From Afipia sp. (GTDB lineage: Bacteria > Pseudomonadota > Alphaproteobacteria > Rhizobiales > Xanthobacteraceae), in assembly GCA_016201045.1 (NCBI GenBank), contig JACQDM010000008.1, positions 62,001-126,000 on the forward strand: DNA of 64,000 bases, given 5' to 3'. Below are positions 48,903 through 57,620 of the stretch, one piece after another. Positions within the stretch are counted from its first letter, which is position 1. Each line of letters begins with the position of its first letter. The position numbers and the translations under genes were made by a program. Below the pieces are notes generated by a model. That model did not search any database. It had not been told where the DNA came from and saw only the letters and a list, made by a program, of their open reading frames with translations.

Positions 48903-49880
48903 ATGCTCGATCTTCTTATCGACAGGTTTCACGACACTCGCTTCATGGCGATGCTGCTTGCAGGCATCGCCGCGGCTGCGACTGCCTATACGCTCGTATC
49001 GCCCCTCTTTGCTGGTGAGGGATTACAGAAGCGGATGAAGGCCGTCGCCAGTGAGCGCGAACGCATGCGCCAGCGTGAGCGCGAGCGCATAAATCGCACC
49101 GAGAAAGTGGCGCTGCGGCAGACACCGAAGCAATTCATTCAGAAGACCGTCGAGGACTTTAATCTCGGCAAGTGGCTTGCGCAGGAAGAAGCCCGCGACA
49201 AGCTGGTGATGGCCGGCTATCGCGGCCAATCGCCTTACATGACATTTCTGTTCTTCCGCCTCGTCGTGCCGATCGTATTCTTTGTCGGGGCGGTGCTCTA
49301 TGTGTTTGTCATTTCGCACATGGAGCAGACCGGCCTCATGAAGGCCGGCATGTGTCTTGGCGCAACCTGGGCCGGTATGCAGGCCCCCATGCTGTTTCTC
49401 AAGAACGCGATCCAGAAGCGCCAGCTTCAGATCCGCCGTGCGTTTCCCGACGCGCTCGACCTGCTTCTGATCTGCATAGAATCCGGCATGTCGATCGAAG
49501 CGGCGTTCCGCAAAGTCAGCCAGGAAATCGGCTCTCAATCGATCGCACTTGCCGAGGAATTGACGCTGACCACAGCCGAATTGTCATATCTGCAGGATCG
49601 AAAGACGGCGTACGAAAACCTTGCCAAGCGAACCGGCATCGAAGGCGTAAAGTCCGTCTGTCTCGCGCTTCAGCAGGCGGAGCGTTACGGCACGCCGATT
49701 GGTGCAACTCTTCGCGTGATGGCGCAGGAAAACCGCGACATGCGCATGAACGAGGCCGAGAAGAAGGCCGCGGCGCTGCCGCCGAAGCTCACTGTTCCGA
49801 TGATCGTTTTCTTTCTGCCGGTGCTGTTCGTGGTCATTCTCGGACCGACCGGCATCAAGGTCGCGGCCTATATGAACTAA
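48903..49880 (+). CDS. tadC: Pilus assembly inner-membrane protein TadC
   Basis: This is a 325-residue second GspF-like platform protein, with the same layout as TadB. The cytosolic domain reads AFPDALDLLLICIESGMSIEAAFRKVSQEIGSQSIALAEELTLTTAELSYLQDRKTAYENLAKRTGIEGVKS. It follows tadB by nine bases and ends the cpaB-to-tadC run; the next gene is convergent. Confidence 0.93.
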   Translation: MLDLLIDRFHDTRFMAMLLAGIAAAATAYTLVSPLFAGEGLQKRMKAVASERERMRQRERERINRTEKVALRQTPKQFIQKTVEDFNLGKWLAQEEARDKLVMAGYRGQSPYMTFLFFRLVVPIVFFVGAVLYVFVISHMEQTGLMKAGMCLGATWAGMQAPMLFLKNAIQKRQLQIRRAFPDALDLLLICIESGMSIEAAFRKVSQEIGSQSIALAEELTLTTAELSYLQDRKTAYENLAKRTGIEGVKSVCLALQQAERYGTPIGATLRVMAQENRDMRMNEAEKKAAALPPKLTVPMIVFFLPVLFVVILGPTGIKVAAYMN

Positions 49881-49892
49881 CGCATGCGCGTC

Positions 49893-50702
49893 CTAGGACG
49901 CGTGCGGGGATCCCGCGGAGGTCGTCCGCGACTTGCGCCCCGAACCGTCGCCGTTATTCAACATCTGTTTGAGATAGGCGACGTTGGCTTCCGCTTCGTC
50001 CGGCGGCAGATCGGCGCGAACGATCGTCTCGGCTTCCGCGAACCTGCCTTGAAGACCCACAGCAAGTCCAAGATTCTGACGCACGCGCGGATCGGTGGTG
50101 CCGCGATCGAGTGCCGTGCGCAGCGTCGCTTCGGCCTTCGGCAGATTCTTAGACAGCACGTAGGACATCCCGAGGTTCGACAACACCGAGGGTTCATCGG
50201 GGACAATCTTCAACGCGCTGGCATAGTAGCGTCGCGCCTCGTCATGTTTTCCCATTTGATCAAGCACGGTTCCTTGCACGGAGAGAATGCGCCAGTCCGG
50301 ATTGGCCGGCGTATGCGCTTTGGTCAGCGTGTCGAAAGCCTGCTGATAATTCCCATTGTCCGCCAAGGCTCGGCCGTAGGCGGCGAGCAGCGGACGATTG
50401 CCGGGGCTGAGAATGGTTGCCTGTTCAAGAACTGCGACCGCCTGTTGGCGCTGGCCATTGAGCCGCAGCGCTGTACCGTATTCGAAAGCGACATCGGCAT
50501 TTTTCGGATTCGCTCGATAGCGCTCGCCAAGGCTCTCGATTTCGCTGGAGGTGAGACGGCCGGGACCGGCCTCGGCACGTGCGTTCAGCGAGCCGGTAAT
50601 ATCCGGGGATTGAGCGGTCTGGCAGCCGCCAAGACTCACGGCCAAAAGCGCCGCGACGGCAGCGGACCCGAAATGGCGGTTGAAAGCGCGCGAAATACGC
50701 AT
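49893..50702 (-). CDS. tadD: TPR lipoprotein TadD
   Basis: This is a 269-residue protein with a lipobox (AVSLGGC) and about four tetratricopeptide repeats (AFEYGTALRLNGQRQQAVAVLEQA, LAAYGRALADNGNYQQAFDTLTKA, VQGTVLDQMGKHDEARRYYASALKI, LSNLGMSYVLSKNLPKAEATLRTAL). TadD is thought to act as pilotin for the secretin. It is convergent with tadC, separated by 12 bases containing a short palindrome. Confidence 0.9.
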   Translation of the reverse strand: MRISRAFNRHFGSAAVAALLAVSLGGCQTAQSPDITGSLNARAEAGPGRLTSSEIESLGERYRANPKNADVAFEYGTALRLNGQRQQAVAVLEQATILSPGNRPLLAAYGRALADNGNYQQAFDTLTKAHTPANPDWRILSVQGTVLDQMGKHDEARRYYASALKIVPDEPSVLSNLGMSYVLSKNLPKAEATLRTALDRGTTDPRVRQNLGLAVGLQGRFAEAETIVRADLPPDEAEANVAYLKQMLNNGDGSGRKSRTTSAGSPHAS

Positions 50703-50842
50703 GGCACTTGGACTCGCTTAGGCGGTTGGCGAAGTCGGATACTGTTCGTAATAGACCGTTAACCCTAATGACTGGTTAATTCCCCCGGTCGCCCCCGGCC
50801 CGCTGCTATGATGCCGGCAACGCCCGCCCTTTTGAGAATGCC

Positions 50843-52219
50843 ATGCATCCCGCCTTCGCCAGCCCGGCCGATTCGATCCCGATCACATTCGTCACCAAGT
50901 CCACGCTGGATTCTGCCCTCGCGGCATTGCCTCCGGTGGCGGACCAGTTTGCCAAAGCGAGCGGATTCGCCGGTAAGCCGGGCCAGCATCTTGGGCTACC
51001 GGACGCCAAGGGTGCACTGACACAAGTGCTGTTCGGCATCGAGGAAAAAGACGCCGCATGGCACGACCCGTTCCAGCCCGGTCAGCTGCCCGGCCTGTTG
51101 CCCGCCGGAATCTATCGGTTCGCGAACGCGCCGCACGATGCAAGGCTTGCCACCCTGGCGTTCGCGCTCGGGAGCTACAAGTTCGGCCGCTACCGCAAGA
51201 TCGAACCGAGCAGAGCGCGTCTCGTTCTGCCGCACGGCATAGACGCCATCGAAATTTCGCGGACGGCCGAAGCGGCATTTTTGGCGCGCGATCTCATCAA
51301 CACGCCATCCAACGACATGGGGCCGGATGAACTTGCGGGCGCAGCCAAAGCGCTCGCAGACAAATTCGGCGCGCAATATTCGACGATCGTTGGCGACGAC
51401 CTGCTGAAGCGGAATTTTCCGCTGATCCACGCGGTCGGCCGTGCTTCGGCCCGCGCGCCGCGACTGATTGACTTCACTTGGGGCAATGCATCGCATCCGA
51501 AGGTAACGCTGGTCGGTAAAGGCGTGTGCTTCGACACCGGCGGTCTCGATCTCAAACCTTCGAGCGGCATGCTCATCATGAAGAAGGACATGGGTGGTGC
51601 CGCCAATGTTCTGGCACTCGCGCACATGATCATGAGTGCACAACTCAAGGTGCGATTGCGTGTCCTCATTCCAGCTGTCGAGAATTCCGTTGCCGGAAAC
51701 GCATTTCGCCCCCTCGATATCTTCCCATCGCGCAAGGGTGTGACGGTGGAAATCGGCAACACCGATGCGGAGGGACGCCTTGTGCTGGCGGATGCACTCG
51801 CGCTTGCAGATGAAGAGAAGCCCGACCTTCTTGTCGATCTGGGCACGCTCACCGGAGCGGCACGTGTCGCCCTCGGTCCCGATCTGCCGCCGTTCTACAC
51901 TAATGACGACATGTTGGCAGACGAAGTCGAAATTTACGCACGCAGCGAGAACGATCCGCTTTGGCGCATGCCGCTATGGCCGCCATACGATTCGTGGCTC
52001 GATTCGAAAGTTGCCAATCTCAACAATGCGCCAGCCGGCACATTCGCAGGCTCCATCACTTGCGCTCTTTTTCTGCAGCGCTTCGTCGAGCACGCCAAAT
52101 CCTGGCTACATGTTGACATTTACGGATGGACGCCAACCGCCAAACCGGGGCGACCGGAGGGCGGCGAGTGTCAGGCCGCGCGCGCGGTCTACAAACTTCT
52201 GAGCGCGCGCTATGGCTGA
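50843..52219 (+). CDS. M17 family leucyl aminopeptidase
   Basis: This is a 458-residue cytosolic two-metal exopeptidase. The M17 core includes VGKGVCFDTGGLDLKPSSGMLIMKKDMGGAANVLALA (first metal Lys/Asp), AVENSVAGNAFRPLDIFPSRKGVTVEIGNTDAEGRLVLADALALADEEKP (signature NTDAEGRL) and DLGTLTGAARVALG. Catalytic Lys and Arg are both present. It removes N-terminal residues from peptides. It is the first gene of a three-gene operon, overlapping the NlpC/P60 gene by eight bases. The M17 + NlpC/P60 pair is common in Hyphomicrobiales. Confidence 0.93.
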   Translation: MHPAFASPADSIPITFVTKSTLDSALAALPPVADQFAKASGFAGKPGQHLGLPDAKGALTQVLFGIEEKDAAWHDPFQPGQLPGLLPAGIYRFANAPHDARLATLAFALGSYKFGRYRKIEPSRARLVLPHGIDAIEISRTAEAAFLARDLINTPSNDMGPDELAGAAKALADKFGAQYSTIVGDDLLKRNFPLIHAVGRASARAPRLIDFTWGNASHPKVTLVGKGVCFDTGGLDLKPSSGMLIMKKDMGGAANVLALAHMIMSAQLKVRLRVLIPAVENSVAGNAFRPLDIFPSRKGVTVEIGNTDAEGRLVLADALALADEEKPDLLVDLGTLTGAARVALGPDLPPFYTNDDMLADEVEIYARSENDPLWRMPLWPPYDSWLDSKVANLNNAPAGTFAGSITCALFLQRFVEHAKSWLHVDIYGWTPTAKPGRPEGGECQAARAVYKLLSARYG

Positions 52220-53081
52220 CCTCAAAACCGATCCGCGCCTCACTCCTGCACGACCAGATCTCGCCGCGAAATTTCTCGAAGGCAAGGTGAAGGCCGGGCG
52301 TTTCGTCGAAGGCGCTGACTGTGAAGTGATCGCGGCCAGCGCTCCGGTGCGCCATGAACCTTCGCATCAATCCTCTCTGGATACGGAAGCATTGAAAGGC
52401 GAGCGCGTCACGATCTACGACCGGGCCGAAGGCTGGGCGTGGGGGCAGTTGCAGAATGACGGTTACGTCGGCTGGCTGCCGGAAAACGCTCTTGGACCGA
52501 TCGCAGAAAAGCACACGCACAAGGTGATAGCCCTCAGAACGCTGGCTTTTCCGGGACCCTCCATCAAACTGCCCCCTGTTGACGTGCTGTCACTTGGATG
52601 CCGCGTGACGATTGCCCGTCACGATGGGCCGTTCGCGATCACACCGGACAACATCTTCATCCATGCGATGCACCTTGTACCGCTCAATGTCATGGAAGGG
52701 GACTTTGTATCCGTTGCAGAGAGATTTGTCGGAACGCCCTATCTGTGGGGCGGTAAAACCAGTCTTGGCCTCGATTGTTCGGGGCTGGTGCAGGTGTCTC
52801 TCGAAGCTGCCGGCTTTCCGATCCCGCGCGAGTCCGATTTGCAGGAAAAATCCGAGGGTACAGCCATTCAAAGCCGCGACTTCGGTAGCCTGAAACGCGG
52901 CGATCTTATTTTCTGGAAAGGCCACGTTGCAATCGCGCGCGGCGACGGCACGATGGTCCACGCCAACGCCACCCATATGTGCGTAGCTTGCGAACCGATC
53001 GAAACCGCTGTTGCACGAATACGCAAATCCGAAACCGGCGACGTCAGCAGCATCAAGCGGCTTAATTTTGTAAGTAGATAA
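52212..53081 (+). CDS. NlpC/P60 cysteine peptidase with SH3-like N-terminal region
   Basis: This is a 289-residue protein. Residues about 40-150 hold two SH3b-like domains (VTIYDRAEGWAWGQLQNDGYVGWLPENAL). From about 165 is an NlpC/P60 domain with Cys in LGLDCSGLVQVSLEAAG, His in FWKGHVAIARGDG and a third polar residue in MVHANATHM. There is no signal peptide, so it probably acts in the cytosol on imported murein peptides; relatives cut gamma-D-Glu-diamino acid bonds. It lies 25 bases before the ATP-grasp/adenylation fusion gene. Confidence 0.9.
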   Translation: MADLKTDPRLTPARPDLAAKFLEGKVKAGRFVEGADCEVIAASAPVRHEPSHQSSLDTEALKGERVTIYDRAEGWAWGQLQNDGYVGWLPENALGPIAEKHTHKVIALRTLAFPGPSIKLPPVDVLSLGCRVTIARHDGPFAITPDNIFIHAMHLVPLNVMEGDFVSVAERFVGTPYLWGGKTSLGLDCSGLVQVSLEAAGFPIPRESDLQEKSEGTAIQSRDFGSLKRGDLIFWKGHVAIARGDGTMVHANATHMCVACEPIETAVARIRKSETGDVSSIKRLNFVSR

Positions 53082-53106
53082 ACTTATCTTCTCGTCAGGC
53101 AAACGC

Positions 53107-55059
53107 ATGAAGGTCGTAATCGTCGACTGCAATTGCCGAAGGGAAAGCCACCACCGCGTTTTTGCGGAGATGATGCCGCAGCTTGCGCGTTCCGGTGTTG
53201 AATTGATCGTTTCCGATCATTGGCGCGACGAATTCGCCACGGCGAACCTTGTCGTAGGCGCTGACCCAATCGCAGATCGAGACACCTTGTCGAGCACGAG
53301 AATTCTCGGTCAACGAACGCTCAACCGGCTGACAAGGCTTGAAGTTGCGAGCGAACAGAATGGCCCGGTCGCAAGATATTGCTCGCCGGCGAACGACGAT
53401 GAACTGACGAGCGCCACACGCATGTGGGGCGAAGTCGCGGTCTTAAAGTACGACTGGTCGTCGCGGCGCAACGGCGTTTTCCTCTGGCCGCTTACGGAGC
53501 GTCGCAAGCCGTTTCCGCCCGATTTCAAGCCCGGCGCCGATCTTTTTATGGAATTCCTGCCGGACGATCCGGCGACTTACAAGATCGACGCGTTCGGCGG
53601 CGAAATTCTTGGATCTTGGATTTTGCCGACGCGCAATATGACGCTTCCGGATTGGCAGGTGATTTTAGATCAGAAATCGCATTTCTTCGCACCGCCGGAA
53701 AGTCTGAAGCAGGCTATCGCGAAGGTAAGCATTGCGCTGCTCACGCACGGCGCTGGTTACACGAGCTTCGACCTGATGCGCTCCGGCAACGAATTCAAAA
53801 TCATCGAGATGAACACCTGCGGCGTCGGCACGGGAATCTGGGAAGAGTGGCCATCGCAATATGCCGAGGCTTATTCGCGGGCACTCCTGAAAACGGTTGA
53901 ACGGCTCGACGCGATTCCTTTCTTCTCGGATTTAAGAGCGCGCGCCAAAGATTCTAACAGCGATCATGCAGCGGCCGTGGTTCTGGACACACCCGAACAG
54001 CTCACACATTCTGCCCGCGCTGCGGACGAAGCGGCTTTGCCCGATTCCGCAGAGTTGCGCTTCTATAACCGCCTCATTGAGACCGAACGCCTTGCCCCAC
54101 GCAAACTTTCGAAAGTGATGCGCGGAAACGCCGAGCCGTTTCTTCGGCATGCCTATGAGACGACTCCCTTCTACCGTGACCGGCTTGCCAGACTGTTTTC
54201 GCCGAGCGGCACTATAGATTGGGGCCGCTGGGAAGACGTTCCGCTGACAACGGAAGACGATGTGGCGACGCATCGCGATCTGTTACTCAGCCGCCACGTC
54301 GAGGCGCTGCACGGTGCGGTCGTTCACTGTGTTGCGTTCCACTCGAGCGGTCAGCCCATGACCGTTTCCAAATCCACGCTGCAGCTAGCGTCTGAATCCT
54401 GCATCGAGGCGCGGCTATTCCGCTGGTTCGGAATCAACACAAGCGAGACGATGGCTTCGCTTCTGCCCGAAGGGAGCGGTGTGCGTGAAGCGTCATGGGT
54501 GCCGAAGTGGCTGGCTCTGCAACGCGGTCCACTTCTTGTCGCAGACGCCAATCTGTCTGCGGCGAACCAGCTTCGATGGCTTCAGCAATGCGGTGCGGCT
54601 GCACTCAAAGCCCTGCCAAGTCAAATTCATGCTTTGGCCACCGCCGCTGCCGAGCATCCAGAGCTAAGACCCGCCGTGAAGGTTATTTTCACGAACGGAG
54701 AGATTGTCACAAGCGCGACCCGTAGTCTCTGCCGAGAGCATCTCGGCGCGAGCATCGCAGACATTTACGGTCGGCTGGAAACTGGTCCCCTCGCTTTGCA
54801 ATGCCCAGAGTTAGATATCTATCACATGCAAAACGAAGTCTGCATCGTGGAGGTTGTCGATGAGAATGGCCGCGCGGCACCGGCGGGAGGCGTTGGCCGT
54901 GTGGTCGTCACACCATTCTATAACTACGCCATGCCGCTCGTCCGATACTTAACCGGCGATATCGTCGAGCTGGCCGCGCGTCCGTTCGGATTGGCCGACA
55001 GATGCGCATGCGGCAAGAGTCTCCCGGTTATCCAGCAAATCTACAAACGTCAGACATAA
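53107..55059 (+). CDS. ATP-grasp domain fused to a lid-less PaaK/CapK-like adenylation domain
   Basis: This is a 650-residue protein. Residues 1 to about 290 read as an ATP-grasp ligase: VAVLKYDWSSRRNGVF as the first ATP-holding strands, LFMEFLPDDPATYKIDAFGGEILGSWILP as the hinge and second lobe, and FKIIEMNTCGVGTGIWEEWP with the metal-binding Glu-x-Asn. Residues about 340-650 follow PaaK/CapK: FLRHAYETTPFYRDRL, a shortened phosphate loop HSSGQPMTV in place of SSGSTGxP, IADIYGRLETGPLALQCPE, PLVRYLTGDIVEL and CACGKSLP. It stops at KRQT, where the mobile C-terminal lid normally begins. It is the last gene of the M17, NlpC/P60 operon. Amide-bond formation on peptides is inferred. I know no described protein with exactly this layout. 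Confidence 0.75.
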   Translation: MKVVIVDCNCRRESHHRVFAEMMPQLARSGVELIVSDHWRDEFATANLVVGADPIADRDTLSSTRILGQRTLNRLTRLEVASEQNGPVARYCSPANDDELTSATRMWGEVAVLKYDWSSRRNGVFLWPLTERRKPFPPDFKPGADLFMEFLPDDPATYKIDAFGGEILGSWILPTRNMTLPDWQVILDQKSHFFAPPESLKQAIAKVSIALLTHGAGYTSFDLMRSGNEFKIIEMNTCGVGTGIWEEWPSQYAEAYSRALLKTVERLDAIPFFSDLRARAKDSNSDHAAAVVLDTPEQLTHSARAADEAALPDSAELRFYNRLIETERLAPRKLSKVMRGNAEPFLRHAYETTPFYRDRLARLFSPSGTIDWGRWEDVPLTTEDDVATHRDLLLSRHVEALHGAVVHCVAFHSSGQPMTVSKSTLQLASESCIEARLFRWFGINTSETMASLLPEGSGVREASWVPKWLALQRGPLLVADANLSAANQLRWLQQCGAAALKALPSQIHALATAAAEHPELRPAVKVIFTNGEIVTSATRSLCREHLGASIADIYGRLETGPLALQCPELDIYHMQNEVCIVEVVDENGRAAPAGGVGRVVVTPFYNYAMPLVRYLTGDIVELAARPFGLADRCACGKSLPVIQQIYKRQT

Positions 55060-55065
55060 AAAAAT

Positions 55066-55088
55066 GCCGCGGACGGTGAGTCTGCGGC
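55066..55088. terminator. Bidirectional intrinsic terminator between the fusion gene and the OMP gene
   Basis: Nine-base arms (GCCGCGGAC and GTCTGCGGC, one G-T pair) with loop GGTGA; seven A on the left serve as the T run for the minus strand. It ends the OMP gene and probably also the peptidase operon, whose stop codon is seven bases away. Confidence 0.75.
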
Positions 55089-55111
55089 GCTGAATAAACG
55101 GTTGCAGGTCC

Positions 55112-55861
55112 CTAGCGGCGGATAACCGTATCGGTGCCTGGGATATAGAAAAATCCAGAGCCATACAGGCTGCAGACCTTCACATATTCGACCGGAGCAC
55201 CGGGCTTGCCGAAGTTTGTCGAGACGCCGACCTTGACCGAATCGGTGGTCAAGCCCGTGTAGAGATCGCCAAATTTTGTAACTTTGCCGTAATCGGCATG
55301 GGTGTATTCGATGCGCGCCGTCCAGCCGCCGCACAATCTGCCTTCGATGCCCGCGCCGACAAAGCTTCCGCTTCGAGTCTCGGATTCGGCCTTGGTCGGG
55401 AAGTTAAAATTCTGGTTGGTCCAGGCACCACCGGCGGTGAAGTAAATCAGGATGTTCGGTGAAACGGCATAGCCGGCGCGGCCACCAATCGACGAGTACC
55501 AGTCTGATGACGTACTGAGAGCCACACCGTTGACGACCGTACTGTTCATGTTGGTCGCACCGAACTTGCCTTCGATGCCGATCACGAGACCGCTGCGGAA
55601 ATTGTAGTTGAAGCCCGCAAAGCCGCCGCCTGATACGGAGGATGGTGACGTACTGCCGATGAAGCCGCCGCTGTAGTCGATCGAGCTCGACGTTCCGCCA
55701 ACTTCGCCGCCTATGTAGAAACCACCCCAATTACGTACCGGATCTTGCCTCATCGCCAAACGACGCAAAGAATCGCGACTATCCTGCGCGTTGGCATCCG
55801 GAATCTGGATGATCGCCAGACCAGCGACTGCAGCAGACGCAACAACAAAGTGTTTGCCCAT
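55112..55861 (-). CDS. Outer-membrane beta-barrel protein (Omp25/porin-like family)
   Basis: This is a 249-residue protein with a signal peptide (cleaved near ANAQDSRDS). A short polar stretch follows, then repeated amphipathic strands: WGGFYIGGEVGGT, GFAGFNYNFRSGLVIGIEGKFGA, SIGGRAGYAVSPNILIYFTAGGAWTNQNF, GSFVGAGIEGRLCGGWTARIEYTHADYG and DSVKVGVSTNFG. That is the eight-strand barrel of the Omp25/Omp31-like family of rhizobia. The last 30 residues with a single Cys lie beyond the usual barrel end. The start at 55861 is chosen for the signal peptide. Confidence 0.85.
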   Translation of the reverse strand: MGKHFVVASAAVAGLAIIQIPDANAQDSRDSLRRLAMRQDPVRNWGGFYIGGEVGGTSSSIDYSGGFIGSTSPSSVSGGGFAGFNYNFRSGLVIGIEGKFGATNMNSTVVNGVALSTSSDWYSSIGGRAGYAVSPNILIYFTAGGAWTNQNFNFPTKAESETRSGSFVGAGIEGRLCGGWTARIEYTHADYGKVTKFGDLYTGLTTDSVKVGVSTNFGKPGAPVEYVKVCSLYGSGFFYIPGTDTVIRR

Positions 55862-55980
55862 TCCCCACCCAATTATTTTAGGAATTTTCGCAGGTACGCT
55901 AGCACCGGGCGGAACCTGATATCTGTGACTGGGAAGCCACATCCCCGTTTATTTGGAACCGCCCTTGAAATGAAACTTTA

Positions 55981-57615
55981 TTACGTGGCAGAGCCGGTCG
56001 GCGCCGCCTCGATATGGAAAGCGGCCGCAAACAGCGCGCGCGTATAGTCGGTCTTGGGATTTTTGAACAAATCGGCTGCCGCCCCCTGTTCTACGACCTT
56101 GCCCTCACGCATCACGATCAAATTGCTCGCCAAGGAGGCGACGACCCGGAGGTCGTGAGAGATAAACATATAAGTGAGATCGAGCCGCCGTTGCAGTTGC
56201 CGCAACAGATCGACCATCTGCGCCTGAAAAAGCATATCCAGCGCGCTGGTCGGTTCGTCCAGCACCACGAAACTTGGCTCCAGAACGACCGCCCGCGCGA
56301 TGCTGATACGCTGACGCTGCCCGCCCGAGAACTCATGCGGATAGCGAAAGCGCGTCGCGGCATCGAGGCCGACTTCCTTAAGCGCCTTCACAACGCGCGC
56401 TTCACGTTCATCTCGTGAAAGCTGCGGCTGATGCACACCCAATCCCTCGGCAATAATGTCGCCCACCGACATACGCGGGCTGAGCGCGCCGTAAGGATCC
56501 TGAAAAACGATCTGCATGTCGCGGCGGAACGGCTGCATATGCTTGAAGCCGAGCCCCTGAACGTTCTTGCCGAGAAATACGATCGGGCCCTGTGATGAGA
56601 TCAATCGTAGCAAAGCCAGGCCAAGCGTGGTCTTCCCGGAGCCAGATTCGCCGACAACGCCCAGCGTCTCACCCTTGCGCACTGAAATGCTGACGCCATC
56701 GACAGCCTTGATGTGCCCAACGGTGCTTCGCAACAGTCCGCGCTTGATCGGAAACCAGACTTTCAGATCGTCCGAGGATACTACAACGGGCTCGTTCGGA
56801 CGCGGGGGCGCGGGGTCAGGCTTAGGCTCCGCCGCAAGCAACGCCTTCGTGTATGGATGCTTGGCAGTGGTGAAAACCTGCTCGACGGGACCCTGCTCGA
56901 CGATCCTGCCGTTATTCATCACGCAGACCACGTCGGCGATCCGCCGCACGATGCCGAGATCGTGGGTGATGAACAGCATACTCATGCCGAGTCGTGCGCG
57001 GATTTCGCCGAGCAGCTTGAGAATTTGTGCCTGCACCGTCACGTCGAGTGCTGTTGTCGGCTCGTCGGCGATCAGCAAATCCGGTTCATTGGCGAGCGCC
57101 ATCGCGATCATCACACGCTGACGCTGACCGCCCGATAACTGATGGGGATAGCTCTGAAGACGCGATTCCGGATCGGTAATTCCGACTTGTGTGAGAAGTT
57201 CGAGCGTTCGCGCCCGCGCCATCGCACCGCGCACGCCGCTGTGGAGATAGATGACTTCTCCGATCTGCGCTTCGATAGTGTGAAGCGGATTCAGCGACGT
57301 CATCGGCTCCTGAAAGATGATCGAAATATCGTTGCCGCGGATCGAGCGAATCTCGTTCTCATTCATCGTCAGCAGTTCGCGGCCTTTGAAATGAATGCTG
57401 CCAGACGGATGCGTGGCGGTCGGGTATGGCAGGAGTTTCAGGACCGATAGCGCGCTGACGGATTTGCCAGAGCCGGATTCGCCGACAAGCGCGACGCACT
57501 CGCCGCGATTGATCGAAAATGAAATCCTGTCGACGGCGAGTGTCTCGCCACCGGCCTGACGGAAACCAACCGACAAGTCGCGAACGTCAAGCAACGGCTG
57601 ATTGATTGCATCCAT
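55981..57615 (-). CDS. yejF: Peptide ABC transporter ATPase with two nucleotide-binding domains (YejF-type)
   Basis: This is a 544-residue protein with two complete ABC ATPase domains. The first has [33 protein letters not shown] and [16 protein letters not shown]. The second (from about 290) has [35 protein letters not shown] and [16 protein letters not shown]. It powers the YejABE importer of oligopeptides (microcin C in E. coli). ATG at 57615 is used; an in-frame GTG lies at 57624 and overlaps yejE. Confidence 0.92.
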   Translation of the reverse strand: MDAINQPLLDVRDLSVGFRQAGGETLAVDRISFSINRGECVALVGESGSGKSVSALSVLKLLPYPTATHPSGSIHFKGRELLTMNENEIRSIRGNDISIIFQEPMTSLNPLHTIEAQIGEVIYLHSGVRGAMARARTLELLTQVGITDPESRLQSYPHQLSGGQRQRVMIAMALANEPDLLIADEPTTALDVTVQAQILKLLGEIRARLGMSMLFITHDLGIVRRIADVVCVMNNGRIVEQGPVEQVFTTAKHPYTKALLAAEPKPDPAPPRPNEPVVVSSDDLKVWFPIKRGLLRSTVGHIKAVDGVSISVRKGETLGVVGESGSGKTTLGLALLRLISSQGPIVFLGKNVQGLGFKHMQPFRRDMQIVFQDPYGALSPRMSVGDIIAEGLGVHQPQLSRDEREARVVKALKEVGLDAATRFRYPHEFSGGQRQRISIARAVVLEPSFVVLDEPTSALDMLFQAQMVDLLRQLQRRLDLTYMFISHDLRVVASLASNLIVMREGKVVEQGAAADLFKNPKTDYTRALFAAAFHIEAAPTGSAT

Positions 57616-57620
57616 GCCGA

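Noticed and set aside
49881-49904. Palindrome at the convergent tadC/tadD ends as a terminator
   Set aside because: The loop would be only about two to four bases and there is no T run on either side.
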